Shown piece by piece: positions 24,348 through 32,836 of a DNA stretch of 64,000 nucleotides. Position 1 is the first letter of the stretch. Every line of letters starts with the position of its first letter. Position numbers and translations under genes: made by a program. Origin of the DNA: an uncultured Roseicyclus sp. (GTDB lineage: Bacteria; Pseudomonadota; Alphaproteobacteria; Rhodobacterales; Rhodobacteraceae); assembly GCA_947500415.1 (NCBI GenBank), contig CANMRT010000001.1, positions 646,982 to 710,981 of the forward strand. The letters run 5' to 3'. The notes beneath the pieces were generated by a model, which did not search any database, was not told where the DNA came from, and saw nothing but the letters and a program-made list of their open reading frames with translations.

Positions 24348-24719
24348 CTAAACTAAGCCTTCTGCCTCAAGTAATGGAACGTTTCCCGCCAAGCCTTTGT
24401 ATTCAATGTCAAAAGGATATGCTAGCGTCATAAGTCGGGCTGGCGCAGCATTCTGTTTGAACTGTTTTTTATCAAGTGCGCAGTTTGATCGGCGTTCGTA
24501 TTTTTCCTTTTGGATTTGGTCGTGCAGCAATGAGTCAAATCTATGGCTGCGGCCTGCCCAAAACAGCACTAAATGGCCGAATGACCGGAAATGGTCATCC
24601 AAGTCCTCCTGGTTTCCCTCCGATGGATCCGGCGTGGTTCGCTTCGCCAAATCTCGCATGGCTTCCACCGTTGTTTTCTCAGCTCCTAGCGTGTGTGTAA
24701 CTGTAAGTAGCGGTACCAC
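24348..24719 (-). CDS. Small hypothetical protein (123 aa), first gene of the signalling cassette
   Basis: The only usable start is the GTG at 24719; the frame remains open upstream to about 24795 but offers no other start codon. The product is polar and helical (TVEAMRDLAKR, then DLDDHFRSFGHLVLFWAGRSHRF) and has no recognisable domain. It ends one base before the S1-kinase start and is therefore co-translated with it. It may be the sensor or regulatory partner of the kinases. Confidence 0.5.
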   Translation of the reverse strand: MVPLLTVTHTLGAEKTTVEAMRDLAKRTTPDPSEGNQEDLDDHFRSFGHLVLFWAGRSHRFDSLLHDQIQKEKYERRSNCALDKKQFKQNAAPARLMTLAYPFDIEYKGLAGNVPLLEAEGLV

Positions 24720-25076
24720 TTCAGACGGCGAATAATCCCCTCGCTCATGGAGAATATGGAGACAGCAACTGACAGACCGGACAACTAAGCGTTTTTATGC
24801 GAAATGTGCGTGCGGTACGGGTACGCAGCGGAGATCGCGTCTGCGTACGACTCCGAACGTTCCGTGATACATAGTGTGGTATTGGATAGAAGTTGCGAAA
24901 CAATTCTTGCATAATATGAGTTATTTAGGAGGAATATTTGGCGGACTTCGTCTCCGCCACCCACCCATATAGTCCGCGACGATTCATTCCTCAAAGCTCA
25001 CACTGGGCCTATGCCCGTGTGCGGTTAGCAGCAGGCTATCCGTTGCCGCAGGCGCCAGCCTCTCGCCCGTTCAGCC
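24720..25076. other. Intergenic stretch upstream of the signalling cassette
   Basis: Holds the presumed cassette promoter. A minus-strand frame 24785-24994 (69 codons, ATG start) is open and could be a small protein, but it has no clear ribosome binding site and no recognisable features. No terminator was identified. Confidence 0.25.
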
Positions 25077-25829
25077 CTATGTGGGTGTGACGGCGGACAG
25101 AGCGAGCCGAACGGCCACAACTGCGAGAAGTCCCAAGACCAGCAGATCGAAGGTGCGGTGATCGAAACGTCGGCCCAACATTGCGCCGATTGGCATAGCC
25201 GCGACGACGAGGACGAAGGCGCCCAGTCCAAGGGCTGCAACGCGCGGGGTCATCAGGCCGAAGCTTCCCATCAGCGGGATCTGGATCAGCGACATGGACA
25301 AGAAAAATATCGCGATGGTTGCCACAAATTGCAGCCGCTCAAGCCGCATGGCGTTCAGAAACGTGACTGAGATCGGGGCGGACACGCCGATTGCGCCTTG
25401 CAGAACACCCGCCGCTGCGCCGACGGGCCAGACGACACGTTGCGCCGTTCTTTCAGCGAGTTGCCAGCCGGGTCGGGCAAGGCGGAAGGCGATATAGACG
25501 CAGATGACGAGTGCGGCGCCCCCTTCAAGCCAGGCGGATGGCAGCGTGACTAGGACGAAGGTGCCGATGGCTGCCCCAATCACTCCCGCCAGTGCGAAAG
25601 AGCGGGTGAAACCGTTGGGCACCTTATGCGCCCGATAGTGCCACGATTGCCAGATGTTCGACAAAAGATTGGGGATGGCAAAAAGTGCAACGGCGGTTGG
25701 AACGTCGAAAGCCACAGCCAGCATTGGGACAGCCACGACCGGTGCCCCGGCGCCGGTGGCCCCCTTCATCAAGCCGCCAATTAGGATGCCCGCGATGGCA
25801 AATGCCAGGGCCAGCGGATCAACTGGCAT
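25077..25829 (-). CDS. TauE/SafE (TSUP) family permease
   Basis: 250 aa, about eight hydrophobic segments, with the family N-terminal motif GILIGGLMKGATGAGAPVVAVP and the second-half copy GVLQGAIGVSAPISVTF. TSUP permeases move small organic or sulfur anions (sulfite, sulfoacetate, taurine-related, 2-oxo acids) across the inner membrane. It is divergent from the IclR regulator with an inverted repeat between them, so it may be under IclR control and serve the oxygenase pathway next door, as exporter or importer of an anionic substrate. Confidence 0.88.
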   Translation of the reverse strand: MPVDPLALAFAIAGILIGGLMKGATGAGAPVVAVPMLAVAFDVPTAVALFAIPNLLSNIWQSWHYRAHKVPNGFTRSFALAGVIGAAIGTFVLVTLPSAWLEGGAALVICVYIAFRLARPGWQLAERTAQRVVWPVGAAAGVLQGAIGVSAPISVTFLNAMRLERLQFVATIAIFFLSMSLIQIPLMGSFGLMTPRVAALGLGAFVLVVAAMPIGAMLGRRFDHRTFDLLVLGLLAVVAVRLALSAVTPT

Positions 25830-25955
25830 TTGCGTGTGCCATGGGGCGGACCTCAGTTAGGGGGGCGTTTGTCCCGCAAGCATTTGTCGAATTGGGTGGT
25901 GGCACCAGAGAAATGTCGCGTCGGATGAATGATCGCAAGTGCCATTTTGAGTGAA

Positions 25956-25972
25956 TTCTCATATTGTGAGAA
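25956..25972. promoter_or_regulatory. Inverted repeat between the TSUP and IclR genes, candidate operator
   Basis: TTCTCA-TATTG-TGAGAA: perfect 6-bp arms and a 5-base centre, located 34 bases before the IclR start and 127 bases before the TSUP start. Position and symmetry suit an autoregulatory IclR site. Confidence 0.5.
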
Positions 25973-26005
25973 AATCGACGGATTCTTCTTGAGGTGAACG
26001 GAGCG

Positions 26006-26743
26006 ATGAGTGGGGGAAGCGGAGACCGATTGTTGTCGATCCTTGATCTGTTCACCGAGGACCGTTTGGCGTGGTCACCTGCTGAGATGATGACTGCGCT
26101 CGGGTATGCGCGGCCCACGCTTTACCGCTACCTGAAGCTGTTGAAGGAAACGGGACTGCTTGCGCCGCTTCCGGGCGGCCGGTTTGGGCTTGGCCCGCGG
26201 GTCGTAGAGCTCGACTTTCTGGCGCGCGCCTCGGACCCGATGGTGGCAAGCAGTCAGGCCTATCTTGATGCGCTGGCTGAGCGGTTTCCGGGCACGGCGT
26301 TCCTGGTGCAATGGTATGGTAGCAAGCTGTTGTGCGTCGCCTCGGCCAGCCGGGACGCAAACGCGCGCACCTCTTATCCAAGGGGCAGGCCCATGCCGCT
26401 GACCACGGGGGCCGCTGGCAAGGCGATCCTCGCGCGTCTGCCGAAACGTCGGCAGGATGCGATACTTGGCGCAGATGCAGACGGGATCCGCGCGGGTTTG
26501 CGCGAGATACGTCGCACCGGGCTGGCCGTGGCCCATGGTGAGGTCACGCGAGGCCTTGTCGGGACCGCAGCACCGATCCTTGAGGCCGGAGGGCATCCGC
26601 TGGGGGCGCTTTGTGTGAGCATGGACGCGGTGCAATATGCGCGACTTGATCGGGCCAGTTTGGAGCAGGCGGTGCGTGCCTATGCGGCGGAGATTTCCGA
26701 CACGGCACGACGGGCCGAGACGTTGCAGTTGGAACAGGTATGA
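26006..26743 (+). CDS. IclR family transcriptional regulator
   Basis: The ATG at 26006 is favoured because GAGGTG lies 9 bases upstream; a GTG at 25994 is possible. About 245 aa. The N-terminal winged helix is LLSILDLFTEDRLAWSPAEMM then YARPTLYRYLKLLKETGLL. The C-terminal effector domain includes PLTTGAAGKAILARL and HGEVTRGLVGTAAPI, typical of IclR proteins. It binds a small aromatic or organic acid in the family. It is followed after 10 bases by the aldehyde dehydrogenase gene and so probably controls that operon. Confidence 0.9.
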   Translation: MSGGSGDRLLSILDLFTEDRLAWSPAEMMTALGYARPTLYRYLKLLKETGLLAPLPGGRFGLGPRVVELDFLARASDPMVASSQAYLDALAERFPGTAFLVQWYGSKLLCVASASRDANARTSYPRGRPMPLTTGAAGKAILARLPKRRQDAILGADADGIRAGLREIRRTGLAVAHGEVTRGLVGTAAPILEAGGHPLGALCVSMDAVQYARLDRASLEQAVRAYAAEISDTARRAETLQLEQV

Positions 26744-26753
26744 GGGACGCCAT

Positions 26754-28193
26754 ATGACATCCCCGGCACGGCACTACATTGGCGGCGTTTGGCGGGACGA
26801 TGGCGGTACCCCGCGTGCGAGCCTTGACCCGGCGACAGGGTTTGCGACTGGCGAATACGTCCCCGGGACCGCCGCATTGGCCGATGAGGCAGCCGCTGCG
26901 GCAAAGGCGGCGTTTGACGCAGGTGATTGGGCCGCCTCCCCAAGGATGAGGGCGCAGGCATTGTTGGAAATCGCCGATGCGTTGGCCGCAGCGAAGGATG
27001 AGATCGCGGATTTGGTTGTCGCGGAGAACGGCAAGATCCGACGCGAAGCGATGGGCGAGACCATGGCTGGTGTCTCGGAGAGCCGATATTACGCAGGCCT
27101 TGCGCGGAATGTTCGTGGAACGATGCAAGAGATTGCCCCCGGCCAATTGTCGCTTTTCGCGCGCGAGGCGGCGGGTGTAGCCGGCATCATCGTGCCATGG
27201 AACGCCCCGGTGACACTGCTGATCCGGTCGCTTGCACCGGCCTTGGCCGCAGGTTGCACCGCTGTCATCAAACCCGCAGCGCAGACGCCGCTTGTTCATG
27301 CGCGGATCATGGCGTGTCTGGCGGAGTGTCCGTCGTTGCCCGTCGGTGTGGTCAATTCTGTGAATGAGGATGGCATCGCCGTGGGGCAGGCGATGGTGGC
27401 GAGCCGCGATATCGACGTGATCTCTTTCACCGGGTCAAGCCGAACGGGCAAGCTGATCCAGGAAGGCGCCGCAAAGACGTTGAAGCGTGTCGGGCTGGAA
27501 CTGGGTGGCAAGGCCCCGGCGATAGTGTTCGAGGATGCCGATCTGGACCGGGCGGTTGCCGAGATCACCCACGGCATCCTGCCCATAGCGGGTCAGATGT
27601 GCGTCGCCGTGGCACGCGTGCTGGTCCACGAAAGTATTGCCGCGGACTTCGAGGCGCGTTTGAAGGCGGCCCTTGGTGCGATCCGGGTTGGCCCGGGCTC
27701 TGACCCGGAAAGCGATTGCGGTGCGATCATCGATCTGGAGAACCGGGCGCGCCTGATGGGTTTGATTGAGAGAGCCGGGGATGAAGGCCGCATGATCCTG
27801 TGTGGTGAGGCATTGGAGCAGGGGGCGTTCCTGATGCCCACATTGTTCGGGATCGACGATGTATCCTCAGACCTCGTACAGGAGGAATTGTTCGGCCCAA
27901 TCGCCACATTCGAGACGTTCGGTGATGAGGCAGAGGCTGTCGCCAAAGCCAACGCGACGGCCTACGGGCTTGCGGCATCGGTCTTCACCGGGGACGTGGC
28001 GCGCGCTTTGCGCGTCAGCCGTGCGGTGCGGGCCGGCACTGTGTGGGTCAATACGCATCTGCGGCTTTTCGCGGAGGCCGAGACGGGCGGCTACGGGCAA
28101 TCCGGGCTTGGGCGGCTGCACGGGCCCGAAGGGATGGCCGACTTTCTGGAAACCAAACACGTCTACTTTGAACCCGGTGTTGCAGGGGGATGA
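26754..28193 (+). CDS. NAD(P)-dependent aldehyde dehydrogenase
   Basis: 479 aa. Start ATG at 26754, preceded by GAGGGACG. The ALDH catalytic set is visible: VPWNAPVTLLIRSLAPALAA with the cofactor Asn, FTGSSRTGKLIQ, LELGGKAP with the general-base Glu, GQMCVAVARV with the nucleophilic Cys, EELFGPIATF. It oxidises an aldehyde to the acid; benzaldehyde- and vanillin-type dehydrogenases have the same layout, but the substrate is not fixed by the sequence. Overlaps the FAD hydroxylase gene by 4 bases, so the two enzymes act together. Confidence 0.9.
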   Translation: MTSPARHYIGGVWRDDGGTPRASLDPATGFATGEYVPGTAALADEAAAAAKAAFDAGDWAASPRMRAQALLEIADALAAAKDEIADLVVAENGKIRREAMGETMAGVSESRYYAGLARNVRGTMQEIAPGQLSLFAREAAGVAGIIVPWNAPVTLLIRSLAPALAAGCTAVIKPAAQTPLVHARIMACLAECPSLPVGVVNSVNEDGIAVGQAMVASRDIDVISFTGSSRTGKLIQEGAAKTLKRVGLELGGKAPAIVFEDADLDRAVAEITHGILPIAGQMCVAVARVLVHESIAADFEARLKAALGAIRVGPGSDPESDCGAIIDLENRARLMGLIERAGDEGRMILCGEALEQGAFLMPTLFGIDDVSSDLVQEELFGPIATFETFGDEAEAVAKANATAYGLAASVFTGDVARALRVSRAVRAGTVWVNTHLRLFAEAETGGYGQSGLGRLHGPEGMADFLETKHVYFEPGVAGG

Positions 28194-29761
28194 GCCAGAT
28201 GGATGCCACCCATGATGTCGCCATTGTCGGCGGAGGGCCGGTGGGCATGGGGCTTGCCATTGACCTTGCGCAAAGGGGGCTGAGCGTGGCCGTGATCGAG
28301 CGCTACCCTGAACCCCAGAAAGTGCCGAAGGGTCAGAACATGACCCAGCGCACGCTGGAGCACATTGACGCCTGGGGGTGCGAGCCAGAGATGCGCGCGG
28401 CCCGGGTTACTCCGCGCGGTGTGGCGAACGGCGGGTTGGTGACATACGGCACGCTCTTGAGTGAGCATTTCTACGAATTCCTGCCGCGCGAAAGCGTGCA
28501 ACCCTTTTACGGACAGACCGTTGACCGGATGCCGCAGTATCGCACGGAAGCAGTGTTGCGGGCGCGGGCCGCGCAGTTGGACGGGATCGACACGCGCTAC
28601 GGTTGGGCTTTCGACACCTTGGCGCAAGACACAGACGGTGTGACGTTGCGCATCAAGGCGCACAAGGGCACGCAAACCGATACGATCCGCGCTCAGTTCG
28701 TTGTCGGGTGCGATGGCAGCAGATCGACGGTGCGCGAGACCTGCGGGATCACGCAAACGCAGTCTGACCATGATCGCAAGATGGTCCTTTTGGTGTTCAC
28801 ATCGCCTGAGCTGCATGACCTGCTGGGTGCACGATATGAGGCGCGATCCTTCTACAACGCCATGGCCCCGGAACTGGATGGGTACTGGCGATTTCTGGGA
28901 CGCATCGATGGACAAACGGAGTGGTTCTTCCATGCGCCTGTCCCCCATGACACCACCCGAGAGAACAGCGATTTTGCGGCGCTGTTGCATGAGGCTGTGG
29001 GGCGAAGCTTTGCCTTGGACGTGACTTATGTGGGGTTCTGGGATCTGCGTTTCGCGTTGGCCGATACCTACAGGGCGGGCCGTGTGTTGATTGCAGGAGA
29101 TGCCTGCCATTCGCACCCGCCCTACGGCGGCTATGGGATCAACACGGGGTTTGAGGACGCGCGGAACCTGGGCTGGAAACTGGCGGCCGAGATCCAAGGA
29201 TGGGCGGGGCCGGGCCTGTTGGACAGCTATGATGCAGAACGACGTCCTGTCTTTGCCTCAACCGACCGGGATTTCATCCGGCGGTTTATCGCGGCCGACC
29301 GGGAGTTTTTGGCCAACCACACGCCCGGTGACGCGGATTTCGCGCACGTCTGGAACGCACGCAATGAAGGCGCCAGCGAGGTTTTTGCCTTTGCGCCGAA
29401 CTACGTGGGCTCTCCGATCATCGGGGGAGATGGGTCCCCCAGCGCCAAAGGCGATCACGAGTTTGTGGCGCGCGCCGGGCATCATATGGCCCCCCGCACC
29501 CTTTCTGATGGGCGAACGACATACGAGGCTTTGGGGACCGGCTTCACCCTGTTCGATTTTGAGGCGAATTTGGGCCGCGATTTCGAATTGGCCGCGCGCG
29601 ATAAGGGCCTTCCGCTGAGCGTTGTCAGAGATGTCTACGCGGGCGAGCTTTGTGACTACGAAGAACGCGCGATCCTGGTGCGGCCGGACGGCTACGTGGC
29701 ATGGGCGGGTGATTGGGTCGATGCGAACAAAGTGTTGGCACGGGCCAACGGTGCGTTTTAG
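28190..29761 (+). CDS. FAD-dependent aromatic hydroxylase (PheA/TfdB/MhpA type)
   Basis: 523 aa, full length. N-terminal GGGPVGMGLAIDLAQRG binds the ADP part of FAD; the DG motif VGCDGSRSTVR and the GD motif IAGDACHSHPPYGGYGINTG are both present. The C-terminal region ends with ILVRPDGYVAWAGDW, the thioredoxin-like end of the MhpA/TfdB branch. Such enzymes hydroxylate an aromatic ring with NAD(P)H and O2. The start is in the ATGA overlap with the aldehyde dehydrogenase gene. A ring-cleaving dioxygenase is not in the window, so the pathway is completed elsewhere. Confidence 0.9.
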   Translation: MSQMDATHDVAIVGGGPVGMGLAIDLAQRGLSVAVIERYPEPQKVPKGQNMTQRTLEHIDAWGCEPEMRAARVTPRGVANGGLVTYGTLLSEHFYEFLPRESVQPFYGQTVDRMPQYRTEAVLRARAAQLDGIDTRYGWAFDTLAQDTDGVTLRIKAHKGTQTDTIRAQFVVGCDGSRSTVRETCGITQTQSDHDRKMVLLVFTSPELHDLLGARYEARSFYNAMAPELDGYWRFLGRIDGQTEWFFHAPVPHDTTRENSDFAALLHEAVGRSFALDVTYVGFWDLRFALADTYRAGRVLIAGDACHSHPPYGGYGINTGFEDARNLGWKLAAEIQGWAGPGLLDSYDAERRPVFASTDRDFIRRFIAADREFLANHTPGDADFAHVWNARNEGASEVFAFAPNYVGSPIIGGDGSPSAKGDHEFVARAGHHMAPRTLSDGRTTYEALGTGFTLFDFEANLGRDFELAARDKGLPLSVVRDVYAGELCDYEERAILVRPDGYVAWAGDWVDANKVLARANGAF

Positions 29762-29798
29762 CTCCGGGTGACTTTCAGCTTCGCGTTCCGGACGTGCA

Positions 29799-31103
29799 CT
29801 AACCGAACATCGTGTCCGGCAGGAACGTCGCGATTTGGGGGATGAAGAGGATCAGGAGTACGGCGGCCAACATGGCAAACCAGAATGGCCAGATGCCCCG
29901 GAAGATCGTGTTAAGCGGCACATCCTTGGCGATGCCCTTCACGACGAACACGTTCACGCCGACGGGTGGAGAAATTAGGCCCATTTCCAGCACGATGACC
30001 ATCAGGACGCCAAACCAGATCATGTCGATGCCCAAAGGCTGAATGATCGGTTGGATCAGCGGCACGGTCAGGACGAGGATCGCAAAGCCTTCCATAAACA
30101 TGCCGAGCACGATGAAGAGGATCAGGAAGGCGCAGACGATCTGAAAGCCGGTGAAGCCTTGCAACGCGACCCATTCCGACAGCGTGATCGTGATGCCGGT
30201 GAAGCCGATGAAGCTTTTGAAGACGAAGGCGCCGAACAGGATCAAGAACACGGTGCCGGTGGATTTCAGGGTGCTGGTGAACACATCGACGATATTGGCC
30301 CAAGTCAGTGCACCGCGGATGAGCGTCACGATCAGGGCTAAAAACGCACCGACCCCCGCGGCTTCAACGGCTGAAAAGACACCGGTGTAGATACCGCCGA
30401 TGGTCAGCATGATTATGGAAATGATCCAGAAGGACCGCAGAAGCGCGCGCATACGGTCGGACATTGGCAACCGCTCAGCCGCTGTGGGCGCGCGTTCGGG
30501 TTTGCGCAAGACCGACAGCCAGATGGCAAAGATGAAAAGCGCCGTCAGCATCAGACCGGGCAAGACGCCTGCCATGAACAGACGCCCGATGCTTTCCTCG
30601 GTCAGGATGGCGTAGACGACGAAGCCTGCAGACGGTGGGATCAGGATGCCGAGCGTGCCACCCGCAGCGATTGCGCCGGTCGCCAAGCCGTTATCGTATT
30701 TGTAACGCTGCATCTCTGGCAAGGCGACGCGGCCCATGGTCAACGCGGCTGCCAGCGAAGAGCCGGACAGCGCCGAAAAGCCTGCACAGCCCACGATGGT
30801 GGCCGAGGCGAGCCCGCCCTTCTTGTGCCCCAGCCACGCGTGGGCGGCGGCATAGAGGTCGCGCGACATACCCGAGACGCCCGCCAGATTTCCCATCAGA
30901 ACGAATAGCGGGATGATTGTGAGCGGGTAGTTCGAGGCCTCGTTGAAGATCTCACCCGCCAGCTTCGGGATCGCGGCGCGTTCGCGAATGAACCAGATGC
31001 CGGCGGTGCCCACCAACATCATCGCGGCCCCTACGGGCATACGGATGAAGAGCAGCACAAACAAAGCTGCGAAACCGATAAAACCGATCGTTGCGGGATC
31101 CAT
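29799..31103 (-). CDS. TRAP transporter large permease (DctM type)
   Basis: 434 aa with about twelve hydrophobic segments. Family motifs are visible: PVGAAMMLVGTAGIW, FIRERAAIPKLAGEIFNEASNYPLTIIPLFVLMGNLAG and GLISPPVGVNVFVVKG. It moves the substrate into the cytoplasm driven by the Na+ or proton gradient. It starts one base within the stop of the small permease gene. It is convergent with the FAD hydroxylase gene 38 bases away. Confidence 0.93.
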   Translation of the reverse strand: MDPATIGFIGFAALFVLLFIRMPVGAAMMLVGTAGIWFIRERAAIPKLAGEIFNEASNYPLTIIPLFVLMGNLAGVSGMSRDLYAAAHAWLGHKKGGLASATIVGCAGFSALSGSSLAAALTMGRVALPEMQRYKYDNGLATGAIAAGGTLGILIPPSAGFVVYAILTEESIGRLFMAGVLPGLMLTALFIFAIWLSVLRKPERAPTAAERLPMSDRMRALLRSFWIISIIMLTIGGIYTGVFSAVEAAGVGAFLALIVTLIRGALTWANIVDVFTSTLKSTGTVFLILFGAFVFKSFIGFTGITITLSEWVALQGFTGFQIVCAFLILFIVLGMFMEGFAILVLTVPLIQPIIQPLGIDMIWFGVLMVIVLEMGLISPPVGVNVFVVKGIAKDVPLNTIFRGIWPFWFAMLAAVLLILFIPQIATFLPDTMFG

Positions 31104-31645
31104 CAGGCGTTGACCTCGTTGGGGTCATCTCCGCCAAAGGTTGCGATGCCAATGCCGAGATGCACGGCAACTTGTGCTGCATAGACGGCCATGGTGACCG
31201 CAAGATACCAGAAGAACGGGCGATGCTCGATCGAGAGGTTTGATGTGATGCAGGCCCTCTCCATCCCGCAAGCTTTGTCCCATAGGGCATAGACCGAAAG
31301 GCCGATGATAAAGAGGGTCAGCGCCCGCATGATGAGATCCGTGATGCGGGTCACGCGGCGACCAAGGGGCGCGATCAGATCGACACTGACGTGGGCGTGG
31401 TGGCGCGCGCCATAGGCGACTGCTGCACCGGCCACGATGATCAGGGTCATTTGCGAAATGTCCCCAGTGCCCGAAATCGGGGCCCGAAAGAAGTAGCGCC
31501 AGACTACGGCGGCCAGCGTGATGCCCATCAGGCCGATGACACCAAGCGCACCGACTAAGGCCAGCAAACCGGATAACCAGTGTAGCGCCCGGTCCGCCGC
31601 GCGCAGCGGGCCGGGGATGGCTTTGGTTGGGGCGTCCCCGCTCAT
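31103..31645 (-). CDS. TRAP transporter small permease (DctQ type)
   Basis: 180 aa with four membrane segments and the DctQ pattern around residues 55-100 (RYFFRAPISGTGDISQMTLIIVAGAAVAYGAR with H-A-H-V-x-V-D after it). It couples the binding protein to the large permease. ATGA overlap with the binding-protein gene and one-base overlap with the DctM gene. Confidence 0.9.
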   Translation of the reverse strand: MSGDAPTKAIPGPLRAADRALHWLSGLLALVGALGVIGLMGITLAAVVWRYFFRAPISGTGDISQMTLIIVAGAAVAYGARHHAHVSVDLIAPLGRRVTRITDLIMRALTLFIIGLSVYALWDKACGMERACITSNLSIEHRPFFWYLAVTMAVYAAQVAVHLGIGIATFGGDDPNEVNA

Positions 31646-32622
31646 TCGCCGGACATGATGTCCATGACCGCCCCGGCGGTGGTGCCGCCCATTTCCACGG
31701 CACGAAGCTCTTCAATCAACGGGGCCATGGCTGCGTCCCAGCGCGCGCGTTCTTCTGGGGTGAGGTCGATGATCTCCACCCCCGCCTCGCGTGCGATTTC
31801 CAGGCCACGCGCTGCGGCACGGTCGTAGAAAGCCCCGCCTGCATCCGACAGACTGCGATCTGCGGCGGCGTCGATCCAACCTTGCTGTTCCTCGGTCAGG
31901 TCATCGTAGACGTCGCGGTTCATCAGTAGCACAAAGGCCGAGCCTGAGCCCGGGAAATACGTCGTGATGTAGTTGCCCGGTTCTTGCAGGTTGAACGACC
32001 CAATGGCCGACGGCCCGATGGCAATGGCGTCGACGACTCCGTTGGTCAGGTTCTGGTTGATGACGTTCACCGGCTGCGTGACGCCGGAGGCCCCAAGGGC
32101 TTCGGCAAATGCCACATCCTGCGTGGAGGTCACGCGCACGATCAGACCTTCGAGGTCTTCGAGCGTTCGCACGGGCGCGTCACGGGTGATCAGGACGGGC
32201 GGGTTGTTACCCCATAGCCCGAGAAGAACGGCGTTATACTCCTGCTCGATCATATCGCGCGCCCGCCAGAGCGAGTCCGTGCATTCAGTCGCAGTCTCGC
32301 AGATGCCGGGATAGGTGATTACGCCCGTCACCGGGAACACATCGCCCGTGTAGCCTGGGATGGCAAAAACGATGTCAGCGACGCCATCCAGCATGATGCC
32401 GTATTGCGCGGGCGGAGAGCCGTTCAGCGCACCGCCGGGAAAGAGTTCAACCGTCAACTCGCCCCCGGAAATTTCTGCGAGGTTTTCGGCAAATGGAGTG
32501 AAGACGGCGGCATTCATCGGATGGTTTGGGCCCATCCAATAAGCGAGGCTGAATTCCTGCGCCTGACCGGCCATTGGTGCCAGCGACAGGGCTGCCCCTG
32601 CGAGTAAGCTTATGTATTTCAT
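31642..32622 (-). CDS. TRAP transporter substrate-binding protein (DctP type)
   Basis: About 326 aa from the ATG at 32622, which follows GGAGGAG; an upstream in-frame ATG at 32646 is not needed. Signal peptide MKYISLLAGAALSLAPMAGQAQ. The mature part has GPNHPMNAAVFTPFAENLAE, TLEDLEGLIVRVTSTQD with the Arg that pairs with a substrate carboxylate, and GVVDAIAIGPSAIG. It captures an organic anion in the periplasm. Close to the oxygenase operon, so an aromatic or related carboxylate or sulfonate is a likely ligand. Confidence 0.9.
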   Translation of the reverse strand: MKYISLLAGAALSLAPMAGQAQEFSLAYWMGPNHPMNAAVFTPFAENLAEISGGELTVELFPGGALNGSPPAQYGIMLDGVADIVFAIPGYTGDVFPVTGVITYPGICETATECTDSLWRARDMIEQEYNAVLLGLWGNNPPVLITRDAPVRTLEDLEGLIVRVTSTQDVAFAEALGASGVTQPVNVINQNLTNGVVDAIAIGPSAIGSFNLQEPGNYITTYFPGSGSAFVLLMNRDVYDDLTEEQQGWIDAAADRSLSDAGGAFYDRAAARGLEIAREAGVEIIDLTPEERARWDAAMAPLIEELRAVEMGGTTAGAVMDIMSGE

Positions 32623-32836
32623 CTTTTTCTCCTCCCTAACGTTCAAAATCCAATCAAACAGCGCACCCGATCTTCGACCAAAAACCGGAATCAGAACCGC
32701 CGGTCTATGCTAACCTGTGCGATGAACCGGTCTACCCTGTCGGTTCTGTCCATCCCCCACCGTCCCCGGATCATGCGATATGGGGGGCAGTGTGACTGCG
32801 CGGAATGCCCGTGCGCAATAACGTTTGGCGCGTCGG

